A stretch of DNA of 64,000 nucleotides from Anaerostipes sp. Its GTDB lineage: Bacteria; Bacillota; Clostridia; Lachnospirales; Lachnospiraceae. Below the pieces are notes generated by a model that saw only the letters and a list, made by a program, of their open reading frames with translations, was not told the origin of the DNA and ran no database searches. A program made the position numbers and the translations under genes. Location of the stretch: contig JAQWFL010000001.1 in assembly GCA_028704435.1 (NCBI GenBank), positions 1-64,000 of the forward strand. The letters run 5' to 3'. Shown in pieces: positions 27,150-35,167 of this stretch (position 1 is the first letter of the stretch; every line of letters starts with the position of its first letter).

Positions 27150-27957
27150 TAAGTCAAACAAGAATCAATCAACGGTTCTTCACCAGGGAGATGTTCCTTA
27201 TATTACATTCCCTAAATTAGATAAAGCAGATTTAGTTCACGGATTTTCCACAAGAATTGGTGGAGTCAGTGAAGGCATGTATGCATCCATGAATCTAAGT
27301 TATGCACGTGGAGACGATGAAGAGAAAGTAGATGAAAATTTTAGACGAATTGGAAAAGCAATTGGATTTAAGTCAGAGAACTTAGTATTTTCCAACCAGA
27401 TTCATAAGACGGATATTGCAGTGGTGACAAGTGAAAACTGTGGAAGTGTTATGACGAACATGGATGGATTAGTTACAAAGGAAAAAGGGGTTCCACTTTA
27501 TACAGGCTATGCAGATTGTGTCCCTTTATTTTTCTACGATCCAGAGAAAAAGGTAGCAGGAATGGCTCATTCTGGATGGAGAGGAACCGTTGGAAGAATC
27601 GGTGCACATATGATTGAAGTTATGGGACGTGAATTTGCCTGTGATGTAAAGAATATTGTGGCTGCCGTTGGTCCGTCAATTTGTCAGGATTGCTATGAGA
27701 TTAGCGAGGATGTGGCACTGGAATTTATTAATGAATTTCAAGAATTGCCACAAGAGTCCTATTTAATTGAAAAAGGAAATGGCAAGTTTCAATTAGATTT
27801 ATGGAAAGTAAACGAACATATATTAAAGGAAGCGGGAATTACAGAGGAACATTTGGACGTGACAGATGTTTGTACCTGCTGTAATCATAAACTGTTATTT
27901 TCACATCGCGCGTCCAAAGGGAAAAGAGGTAACCTTGGCGGTTTTGTTGTGTTGTAA
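27139..27957 (+). CDS. pgeF: Peptidoglycan editing factor / purine-nucleoside phosphorylase-like protein (laccase domain, YfiH)
   Basis: 272 residues, COG1496 type. LVHGFSTRIGGVSEG, SNQIHKTDI, TGYADCVPLFFYD (Cys/metal), MAHSGWRGT and the late FSHRASKGKRGNLGGF are the family blocks, with the His-Cys-His zinc ligands present. E. coli PgeF keeps L-Ser out of peptidoglycan stems, and human/bacterial relatives phosphorolyse purine nucleosides. Which activity applies here is open. It overlaps yraN by 11 bases. Confidence 0.93.
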   Translation: MHFNKSNKNQSTVLHQGDVPYITFPKLDKADLVHGFSTRIGGVSEGMYASMNLSYARGDDEEKVDENFRRIGKAIGFKSENLVFSNQIHKTDIAVVTSENCGSVMTNMDGLVTKEKGVPLYTGYADCVPLFFYDPEKKVAGMAHSGWRGTVGRIGAHMIEVMGREFACDVKNIVAAVGPSICQDCYEISEDVALEFINEFQELPQESYLIEKGNGKFQLDLWKVNEHILKEAGITEEHLDVTDVCTCCNHKLLFSHRASKGKRGNLGGFVVL

Positions 27958-27959
27958 CC

Positions 27960-27988
27960 TTTACAAGAGATAGGGATTCATTTATAAT
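27960..27988 (+). promoter_or_regulatory. Sigma-A promoter of the der-plsY-gpsA operon
   Basis: TTTACA, a 17-base spacer and TATAAT, beginning right after the pgeF stop. Confidence 0.8.
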
Positions 27989-28035
27989 CAAACAGAGCGT
28001 GTCTCAATGTAAGAAAGCAAAGAGAGGAAGTAGTT

Positions 28036-29358
28036 ATGAGTAAACCAATTGTTGCAATCGTAGGAAGACCCAATGTTGGAAAGTCTACATTGTTTAATGC
28101 CTTAGCAGGGGAAGATATTTCAATTGTAAAAGATACACCAGGAGTGACAAGAGATCGTATATATGCCGAGATTACATGGCTTAATTATAGTTTTACAATG
28201 ATTGATACAGGTGGAATTGAGCCAGATACAGGGGATTTGTTATTGTCTCGTATGAGAGATCAGGCAGAGATCGCCATAGAAACAGCGGATGTTATCATCT
28301 TTTTAGTTGATGTGAGACAAGGACTTGTGGATGCAGATTTTCAGGTGGCAGATATGCTTCGAAAGTCGCATAAACCAGTTATTCTAGCTGTAAATAAAGT
28401 AGATAATTTTGAGAAATTCTTACCAGACACCTATGAATTTTATAATTTGGGACTGGGAGAACCACTTCCTGTTTCAGGAAATTCTAAGCTGGGATTTGGT
28501 GATTTACTAGATGAAGTGATTAAGAATTGTGATGTTTCAGCTTTAGAAGAAGAGGAAGATGAACGTCCGAAGATTGCCATTATCGGAAAACCAAATGCTG
28601 GAAAGTCATCAATGATCAACAAGATGCTTGGAGAAGAACGTTTGATTGTTTCTGATATTGCAGGAACAACAAGAGATGCCATTGATACAGTGATTCATCG
28701 AAATGATAAAGAGTATGTATTTATTGATACTGCTGGACTTAGAAGAAAAAATAAAGTCAAAGAAGAGCTGGAACGTTATAGTGTCATACGAACAGTGGCG
28801 GCAGTGGAGCGTTGTGATATTGCTATTTTAGTGATTGATGCAACAGAAGGAATTACAGAGCAGGATGCCAAGATTGCAGGGATTGCCCATGAGCGTGGAA
28901 AAGGTATGATTATCGCAGTAAATAAGTGGGATCTTGTAGAAAAGAATGATAAAACAATTTACAAATTTACTAGTAAGATTCGAGAAGTATTGGCCTATAT
29001 GTCATATGCGGAACTTGTATTTGTTTCATCTAAGACAGGTCAGCGTTTTCCTAAGATTTTTGATACTTTAGATGCTGTAATTGAGAATCATGCTATGAGA
29101 GTTCAAACAGGGGTATTGAACGAAATTTTAGCAGAGGCAGTGGCAATGAAGCAGCCACCTTCAGATAAGGGAAGAAGATTAAAGCTTTACTATATGACTC
29201 AAGTTTCTGTAAAACCACCTACATTTGTTGTGTTTATTAACGATAAGCAGTTAATGCATTTTTCTTATACAAGATATATTGAGAATCAAATTCGAGATAC
29301 CTTTGGATTTAGGGGGACTCCAATCCACATCATTGCAAGGGAGAGGAAGGAGAAATAG
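28036..29358 (+). CDS. der: Ribosome-associated GTPase Der (EngA)
   Basis: 440 residues with two tandem GTPase domains and a C-terminal KH-like domain. G1 motifs are GRPNVGKST and GKPNAGKSS. The first domain's G4 is NKVD and the second's is NKWD. DTGG and DTAG are the G3 motifs. It is required for 50S maturation. The order der-plsY-gpsA is conserved in Firmicutes. Three bases separate it from plsY. RBS GAGAGGAAGTAG. Confidence 0.98.
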   Translation: MSKPIVAIVGRPNVGKSTLFNALAGEDISIVKDTPGVTRDRIYAEITWLNYSFTMIDTGGIEPDTGDLLLSRMRDQAEIAIETADVIIFLVDVRQGLVDADFQVADMLRKSHKPVILAVNKVDNFEKFLPDTYEFYNLGLGEPLPVSGNSKLGFGDLLDEVIKNCDVSALEEEEDERPKIAIIGKPNAGKSSMINKMLGEERLIVSDIAGTTRDAIDTVIHRNDKEYVFIDTAGLRRKNKVKEELERYSVIRTVAAVERCDIAILVIDATEGITEQDAKIAGIAHERGKGMIIAVNKWDLVEKNDKTIYKFTSKIREVLAYMSYAELVFVSSKTGQRFPKIFDTLDAVIENHAMRVQTGVLNEILAEAVAMKQPPSDKGRRLKLYYMTQVSVKPPTFVVFINDKQLMHFSYTRYIENQIRDTFGFRGTPIHIIARERKEK

Positions 29359-29360
29359 TT

Positions 29361-29987
29361 ATGAATATAGCATGTATTCTTGTTTGTTTTATTGTTGGAT
29401 ATGGTTTAGGCTGTATCCAGACTGGATATATTGTTGGAAAAGTAAATCATATTGATATTCGTGATTATGGAAGTGGAAACTCAGGAACCACAAATACACT
29501 TCGAACACTGGGAAAGTCTGCGGCATTAATTACATTTTTAGGAGATGCTTTAAAAGGTTTGATTGCTGTGAACCTAGCAAGATATTTAATTATTCCTTTT
29601 TTTGGGTTCAATTCAGAAGCAGCACTCTGGCTTTTGACTGGATTTGCAGTTGTGATAGGACACAACTTTCCGTTTTATCTTAAGTTTAAAGGTGGAAAGG
29701 GAATTGCCACAACGGGCGGTGTTATTTTTGCATTTGACTGGAGACTTGGACTTATTTGTGCGTTGGTGTTTTTTGTAGTGACAGCAATATCTAAGTATGT
29801 ATCCCTTGGATCCATTTGCATGGTAGTTATAATTCCCTTTATCTTATATTTTAGCCAGCCACATAATATAAAACTTGTTGCTGTAGGATGTGTTTTTACA
29901 GCTATGGCAATATGGAGACATCGTGCGAACATTAAACGATTGATAAATGGAACGGAGAATAAACTAGGTCAAAAAGTTGACCGATAG
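29361..29987 (+). CDS. plsY: Acyl-phosphate:glycerol-3-phosphate acyltransferase
   Basis: Integral membrane enzyme (208 residues, about five helices) that makes lysophosphatidic acid. The glycine-rich GSGNSGTTNTLRTLG, the FKGGKGIAT motif and GHNFPFYL are the three PlsY motifs. The product pathway pairs directly with gpsA downstream, which makes the glycerol-3-phosphate substrate. Confidence 0.96.
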   Translation: MNIACILVCFIVGYGLGCIQTGYIVGKVNHIDIRDYGSGNSGTTNTLRTLGKSAALITFLGDALKGLIAVNLARYLIIPFFGFNSEAALWLLTGFAVVIGHNFPFYLKFKGGKGIATTGGVIFAFDWRLGLICALVFFVVTAISKYVSLGSICMVVIIPFILYFSQPHNIKLVAVGCVFTAMAIWRHRANIKRLINGTENKLGQKVDR

Positions 29988-29998
29988 GAGGAAGCGGT

Positions 29999-31012
29999 AT
30001 GAAGAAAGTAAGTATTATTGGAGCCGGAAGCTGGGGAAGTGCTTTAGCGGTACTTTTAGCGGACAATGGGAATGACGTTACATTATGGTCTCACAGTATA
30101 GAAGAAGTGAATATGCTGAGAGAATTCCATGAACAAAAGGATAAATTACCAGGAGTGATTTTACCAGACAACATTACACCTTCTGACAATTTAAAAGAAA
30201 GTCTCACAAACAAAGATGTAATTGTTATGGCAGTTCCTTCTCCAGTGGTTCGTCAAGTTGCAAAGCAGATGAGTCCATTTGTAAAAGAAGGACAGGTAAT
30301 TGTCAATGTAGCAAAGGGAATTGAAGATGTAACATACGATACTTTAACAGATATTATTGAAGAAGAAATCAAAGGAGCGGATGTTTGTGTCCTTTCAGGT
30401 CCAAGTCATGCAGAAGAAGTTGGAAGAAAGATTCCTACAACTGTTGTAGTTGGAGCTAAAAGTGAGGCAACAGCAAAAATGCTTCAAGATTTATTTATGA
30501 GCGAATGCTTCCGAGTTTACACAAGTCCCGATATTATTGGAATTGAACTAGGTGGAGCATTAAAAAATGTAATCGCACTTGCAGCAGGAGTTACAGATGG
30601 TCTTGGGTACGGAGATAATACGAAAGCAGCTTTGATGACCAGAGGAATTGCGGAACTTACAAGACTTGGTGTGGCGTTAGGTGGACAAATCGAGACATTT
30701 GCAGGATTAACTGGAATTGGAGATTTGATTGTTACTTGTACAAGTCAGCATAGCCGAAATCGTAAAGCCGGGTTATTGATGGGACAAGGAATGACAGCAG
30801 ATGAAGCCATGAAAGAAGTTAAGATGGTTGTAGAAGGTGTTTATTCAGCAAAGGCAGCGCTGGGACTTGCTCATAAATTTAACGTAGATGTACCAATCGT
30901 AGAAGAAGTAAACCAGGTATTATTTAATGGAAAAGACCCAAAAGAAGCAGTAACAGATTTATTGATTCGTGATAAGAAAAAAGAACATACAAACTTGGAA
31001 TGGGATAATTAA
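29999..31012 (+). CDS. gpsA: Glycerol-3-phosphate dehydrogenase [NAD(P)+]
   Basis: 337 residues. The Rossmann motif is GAGSWGSALAVLLADNG. AKGIED and SGPSHAEEV form the substrate-side motifs, and the catalytic Lys is in GALKNVIALAAG. It reduces dihydroxyacetone phosphate to glycerol-3-phosphate for phospholipids, linking tpiA-level triose pools to plsY. RBS TAGGAGGAAGCGGT. It is followed 14 bases later by an aminotransferase. Confidence 0.97.
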   Translation: MKKVSIIGAGSWGSALAVLLADNGNDVTLWSHSIEEVNMLREFHEQKDKLPGVILPDNITPSDNLKESLTNKDVIVMAVPSPVVRQVAKQMSPFVKEGQVIVNVAKGIEDVTYDTLTDIIEEEIKGADVCVLSGPSHAEEVGRKIPTTVVVGAKSEATAKMLQDLFMSECFRVYTSPDIIGIELGGALKNVIALAAGVTDGLGYGDNTKAALMTRGIAELTRLGVALGGQIETFAGLTGIGDLIVTCTSQHSRNRKAGLLMGQGMTADEAMKEVKMVVEGVYSAKAALGLAHKFNVDVPIVEEVNQVLFNGKDPKEAVTDLLIRDKKKEHTNLEWDN

Positions 31013-31026
31013 GAAAGGATAAGAAA

Positions 31027-32298
31027 ATGTCAGAATTAGCAGCCAGGACAAAAGAAGAATTATTAGCATTACAGCAAGAAGTTGAGGCAGAATATAAAGG
31101 GTATCAGGAAATGAATTTAGCTCTTGATATGTCGAGGGGAAAGCCGGCACCAAGTCAAATTGATCACGCCAATGCCATGCTCAAAGAAATGAAAGATTTT
31201 CATACAAAGTCTGGGATGGATGTGAGAAATTATGGTTTGCTAGATGGAATTCCTGAATTAAAAGAGTTGTTAGGGGAACTTCTTGAAATTTCACCAGATC
31301 AATTGATTGTTGGGGGAAATGCCAGTTTAAATCTTATGTTTGATGCTATGATGAGATTATATGTGTTTGGAACTATGGGAGAAAAACCATGGGGACAGTT
31401 AGAACATGTTAAATTCTTATGTCCAAGTCCTGGATATGACAGACATTTTACAATCTGTGAGACTCTTGGTATGGAAATGATCACAGTTCCAATGACTGAG
31501 AATGGTCCTGATATGGATATTGTTGAAAAGTTAGCAGCTGAGGATGAATCAATAAAAGGAATGTGGTGTGTTCCAAAGTATTCAAATCCAGAAGGTGTTT
31601 GTTATAGTGATGAAACAGTAAAACGTTTGGCAAATATGAATACAGCGGCACCGGATTTCAAGATTTTCTGGGACAATGCATATGGTGTTCATCCAGTGTT
31701 TGAAGATGTAAAGGTGTTAAATATCTTAGATGAATGTAAAAAAGCAGGAACGGACAATCGTCCATATTATTTCTTCTCAACATCAAAGATTACATTCCCA
31801 GGTGCGGGAATTAGTTTAGTGGCTGCAAGTCCTGAAAACATTGGGGAAATTAAAAAGATTATGGGAGCACAGACCATTGGATATGACAAAATCAATCAAT
31901 TAAGACATGTACAATTTTTTAAAGATGCACAGGGGTTACGTGACCATATGCAGGTTCTTGCAGGATGTATGAGAACTAAATTTGAAATTGTATTAGATAC
32001 ATTGGAAAAAGAGTTAGCTGGCAGTGGATTGATTTCTTGGAAGTCTCCAAAGGGAGGATACTTTGTATCTGTAGATTTATTAGATGGATGTGCAAAAGAA
32101 ACAGTTCGTCTTGCAAAAGAGGCTGGGGTTATATTAACAGGAGCGGGAGCAACGTATCCTTATAAAAATGATCCAAAGGACAGTAATCTTCGAATTGCTC
32201 CAACATATCCAACAGAGGAAGAGCTACAACAGGCAATGAATCTATTTTGTGTTTGTGTGAAAAAGGCTGGAATTGCTAAATTGTTAGAAAATAAATAA
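31027..32298 (+). CDS. Class I-like aminotransferase (aspartate aminotransferase subgroup Ic type)
   Basis: 423-residue fold-type-I PLP enzyme. The PLP-binding Lys is in FSTSKITFPGAG, and the ring-binding Asp is in IFWDNAYGVHPV. LDMSRGKPAPSQ and VRNYGLLDGIPELK near the N-terminus, and the unusual ending with SNLRIAPTYPTEEE, recall the clostridial/actinobacterial aminotransferase group annotated as aspartate aminotransferase (PF12897-like). The amino-acid specificity is not certain. It lies in one unit with gpsA and ends at a terminator. Confidence 0.88.
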   Translation: MSELAARTKEELLALQQEVEAEYKGYQEMNLALDMSRGKPAPSQIDHANAMLKEMKDFHTKSGMDVRNYGLLDGIPELKELLGELLEISPDQLIVGGNASLNLMFDAMMRLYVFGTMGEKPWGQLEHVKFLCPSPGYDRHFTICETLGMEMITVPMTENGPDMDIVEKLAAEDESIKGMWCVPKYSNPEGVCYSDETVKRLANMNTAAPDFKIFWDNAYGVHPVFEDVKVLNILDECKKAGTDNRPYYFFSTSKITFPGAGISLVAASPENIGEIKKIMGAQTIGYDKINQLRHVQFFKDAQGLRDHMQVLAGCMRTKFEIVLDTLEKELAGSGLISWKSPKGGYFVSVDLLDGCAKETVRLAKEAGVILTGAGATYPYKNDPKDSNLRIAPTYPTEEELQQAMNLFCVCVKKAGIAKLLENK

Positions 32299-32312
32299 TA
32301 GGAAAAACAAAG

Positions 32313-32349
32313 ATGTTTAGATCATGAAAGAGGTGGTCTAAACATTTTT
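32313..32349 (+). terminator. Terminator after the aminotransferase gene
   Basis: ATGTTTAGATC pairs with GGTCTAAACAT followed by TTTT. Confidence 0.8.
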
Positions 32350-32394
32350 AGTTTAGTTGAATAATAAATTAGATTTTTTCTTTTTTATTTTTTA

Positions 32395-32403
32395 TGCTAA
32401 AAT
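32395..32403 (+). promoter_or_regulatory. Probable extended -10 promoter of dapF-murE
   Basis: TGcTAAAAT, preceded by a T-rich region without a clear -35. It is 46 bases before dapF. Confidence 0.5.
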
Positions 32404-32448
32404 AATATTAGCATTAATTAATGAAGCAGAATATAAAGGAGTGATTTT

Positions 32449-33285
32449 ATGAAATTTACAAAGATGCACGGCTGTGGCAATGACTATGTATACGTGAATT
32501 GTTTTGAAGAGAAGATAGATGATCCTAATAAAGTGGCAAAGATGGTGAGTGACCGTCATTTTGGAATTGGTTCTGATGGGATGATTTGCATACATCCTTC
32601 GGATAAAGGAGATTTTAGAATGGCTATGTACAATTCTGATGGATCCGAGGGAGCCATGTGTGGGAATGGAGTTCGTTGTATTGCAAAGTATGTATATGAC
32701 TATGGATTGACAGATAAGACAACCATTACCATAGAGACAAAGGGTGGAATGAAAGAGTTAGATCTTACGGTGGAAGACGGAAAGGTCAGCTGGGTTAAAG
32801 TTGATATGGAGGCGCCAGTAATAAAAGCGGATCAGATTCCAGTAAGTTACAATGATCAGGATAAAGTTATTAATGAGCCAGTGATTGTAGATGGAAAAGA
32901 ATATCATATTACATGTATCTCTATGGGAAATCCTCATGGAGTTGTATTTGTAGATTCTGTTGATGACATAGATATTGAAAAGATTGGACCAAAGTTTGAG
33001 CATCACCCTATGTTCCCTGACCGTGTAAATACTGAGTTTGTCGAAGTAATAGACGATAAAACGGTGAAGATGAGGGTGTGGGAGAGAGGAGCAGGGGAAA
33101 CATTGGCTTGTGGAACTGGAGCATGTGCAACTGCCTATGCATCTTATTTAAATGGTAAAACAGGAAATAAAGTATTGGTTCATTTAATTGGAGGAGATCT
33201 TCAAATTGAATATGATAAGGAAAAGAATACAATCTTTATGACAGGACCTGCAACAACCGTATTTGATGGAGAAATTAATATCTAA
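32449..33285 (+). CDS. dapF: Diaminopimelate epimerase
   Basis: Cofactor-independent racemase of 278 residues that makes meso-diaminopimelate for lysine and peptidoglycan. The two catalytic cysteines are in AMCGNGVRC and LACGTGACA. The N-terminal FTKMHGCGNDY block is typical. RBS AAAGGAGTG. murE follows directly, so the product meso-DAP goes to the next encoded enzyme. Confidence 0.97.
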   Translation: MKFTKMHGCGNDYVYVNCFEEKIDDPNKVAKMVSDRHFGIGSDGMICIHPSDKGDFRMAMYNSDGSEGAMCGNGVRCIAKYVYDYGLTDKTTITIETKGGMKELDLTVEDGKVSWVKVDMEAPVIKADQIPVSYNDQDKVINEPVIVDGKEYHITCISMGNPHGVVFVDSVDDIDIEKIGPKFEHHPMFPDRVNTEFVEVIDDKTVKMRVWERGAGETLACGTGACATAYASYLNGKTGNKVLVHLIGGDLQIEYDKEKNTIFMTGPATTVFDGEINI

Positions 33286-33313
33286 GAATCATGACATTTA
33301 TGAAGGAGATAAG

Positions 33314-34771
33314 ATGAAGTTACAAACATTATTTGAACGTGTAGATTATAAAATTGTGAGTGGAAGCCTTGAAATACCAATGAGTACATTGGTATATGAT
33401 TCAAGAAAAGTAGAACAAGACAGTGTGTTTGTGTGTATCAGTGGAGCAGCATTTGATGGACATAAATTTGTAAAGGAAGTTGTAAAGGCTGGAGCTAGAA
33501 CCATTGTGGTTGAAAAGGATGTAGAGATTCCAGAGGGAGTAACAGTTGTAAAGGTTGAGAATACAAGAAAAGTGTTGGCAGAGTTATCTGCTGCTTATTT
33601 TGGATATCCAGCAGAACAACTTACAACCATTGGACTTACAGGAACCAAAGGAAAGACTACTATCACGTATATGATTCGCTCTGTTTTAGAACATGCAGGA
33701 CAAAAAACAGGATTAATTGGAACCATTGAAACAATTATTGGAGATGAAGTCATTCCATCAGTGAATACAACACCAGAATCTTATGTGGTACAAGAGTCTT
33801 TCCGAAAGATGGTAGATGCAGGATGTAAGAATGTTGTAATGGAAGTTTCTTCTCAGGGACTTATGCTTCACCGTGTGAGTGGATTTACATTTGATTATGG
33901 TGTGTTTACAAACTTGGCAAAGGATCACATTGGAGAGAATGAGCACAAGGATATGGATGATTATATTCATTGTAAGAGTTTGTTGTTTCAACAGTGTAAG
34001 CAGGGAATTGTCAATGGAGATGATGCATATGTGGAGCGTATTTTACAAGGGCATACTTGTAGTGTTGAGACCTTTGGAGAAAAGGATACCAATGATGTGT
34101 ATGCTGCAAATATTTCAAGAATTCAAGAACCAGGATATTTAGGAGTTTCTTATGATTTAAAGGGAAAACAAGAATACCAGGTGCATGTAGATATACCAGG
34201 AGATTTTACAGTGTATAATTCTCTTGCGGCTATTTCTCTATGTCGTCATATGGGAATTTCAAAAGATGATGTATTAACTGCATTAAATGTAATTCAAGTA
34301 AAAGGTCGTCTTGAGATTGTAAAGACACCAGGAGAGTATACATTAATGATAGATTATGCACATAATGCTATGAGTTTAGAAAGTCTTCTTACGACCATTC
34401 GTAAATACAATCCAAACAAGATTTATTGTTTATTTGGATGTGGAGGAAATCGTTCCAAAGATCGTCGATATGAGATGGGGGAAGTATCCTCTAAGTTGGC
34501 CGATTTGACAGTGGTAACTTCAGATAATCCAAGGAATGAAGAGCCAATGGATATTATTAATGATATTTTGATTGGTGTTCATAAATCAGATGGAGAATAT
34601 GTGACCATACCAGATCGTAAAGAAGCAATTCAGTACTGTATGGAACATGCAGGAAAAGGAGATATTGTGATTCTTGCAGGAAAAGGACATGAAGATTATC
34701 AAGAAATAAAAGGTGTGAAACACCATATGGATGAAAGAGATTTGATTCAGGAAATTATAGAAGGAAGATAG
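33314..34771 (+). CDS. murE: UDP-N-acetylmuramoyl-L-alanyl-D-glutamate:meso-DAP ligase
   Basis: 485-residue Mur ligase that adds the third amino acid of the peptidoglycan stem. The P-loop is LTGTKGKTTITY, the carbamylated-Lys region is VHCKSLLFQQC-like (IHCKSLLFQQ), and the ligand motif is SDNPRNEEP. The DNPR form marks meso-DAP specificity, consistent with dapF next door. The start is at 33314 because AAGGAGATAAG precedes it. The frame upstream overlaps dapF and has no RBS. Confidence 0.95.
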   Translation: MKLQTLFERVDYKIVSGSLEIPMSTLVYDSRKVEQDSVFVCISGAAFDGHKFVKEVVKAGARTIVVEKDVEIPEGVTVVKVENTRKVLAELSAAYFGYPAEQLTTIGLTGTKGKTTITYMIRSVLEHAGQKTGLIGTIETIIGDEVIPSVNTTPESYVVQESFRKMVDAGCKNVVMEVSSQGLMLHRVSGFTFDYGVFTNLAKDHIGENEHKDMDDYIHCKSLLFQQCKQGIVNGDDAYVERILQGHTCSVETFGEKDTNDVYAANISRIQEPGYLGVSYDLKGKQEYQVHVDIPGDFTVYNSLAAISLCRHMGISKDDVLTALNVIQVKGRLEIVKTPGEYTLMIDYAHNAMSLESLLTTIRKYNPNKIYCLFGCGGNRSKDRRYEMGEVSSKLADLTVVTSDNPRNEEPMDIINDILIGVHKSDGEYVTIPDRKEAIQYCMEHAGKGDIVILAGKGHEDYQEIKGVKHHMDERDLIQEIIEGR

Positions 34772-34808
34772 AATAATAGATATAAGATGAATGCAGCTCT
34801 GACAAATT

Positions 34809-34841
34809 ACGGTATAGTCATTCGTGGCTATGCCGTTTTTT
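34809..34841 (+). terminator. Terminator after murE
   Basis: ACGGTATAG pairs (one G-U) with CTATGCCGT followed by T6. Confidence 0.82.
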
Positions 34842-35110
34842 GTCCCTTTGAACGCTTTTGTTTTAAATGTTCAATCGGCTATATAGAAGATTTTCTTTCT
34901 GTTTGCCATCCTTTTGGTTCAAGAACTCATTGTTTTAAATCGCGGTTTAGTTTTTTAATGGACTGGGTTGTAATAAAACTTCGGGGTCCATAAGTATTAA
35001 ATTTATGATTGGCACTCCAAGATAGTCCTGGTCTGTACTGACAACAAACTTGGAAAGCTCAAAATCCTTCATAATCTTTTGTTCTAATGGATTTATGGTA
35101 TAAATTATAT
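34842..35110 (-). pseudogene. Decayed transposase fragment (IS1634/IS4-like)
   Basis: Read on the minus strand, about 90 codons resemble the catalytic core of clostridial IS1634/IS4-type transposases: NPLEQKIMKDFELSKFVVSTD, then after a 1-base deletion GLSWSANHKFNTYGPRSF, ITTQSIKKLNRDLKQ, a TGA stop, VLEPKGWQTERKSSI, a TAG stop and PIEHLKQKR. Both ends are truncated, and no terminal inverted repeats are seen. One frameshift plus two nonsense codons show it is not functional. It fills the otherwise empty stretch between murE and the secreted repeat protein. Confidence 0.75.
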
Positions 35111-35118
35111 TGTTGTTG

Positions 35119-35127
35119 TGTTATAAT
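35119..35127 (+). promoter_or_regulatory. Extended -10 promoter of the secreted repeat protein gene
   Basis: TGtTATAAT. The -35 is weak. It is 41 bases upstream of the ATG and lies at the edge of the transposase remnant. Confidence 0.5.
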
Positions 35128-35167
35128 AAAATAGAAAATTGTAACGGAAAATAAGGAGGAGAAGGAA

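Noticed and set aside
34787-34993. 68-codon plus-strand frame between murE and the secreted repeat protein
   Set aside because: It contains the murE terminator, has no RBS, and is antisense to the transposase remnant, which explains the sequence better.
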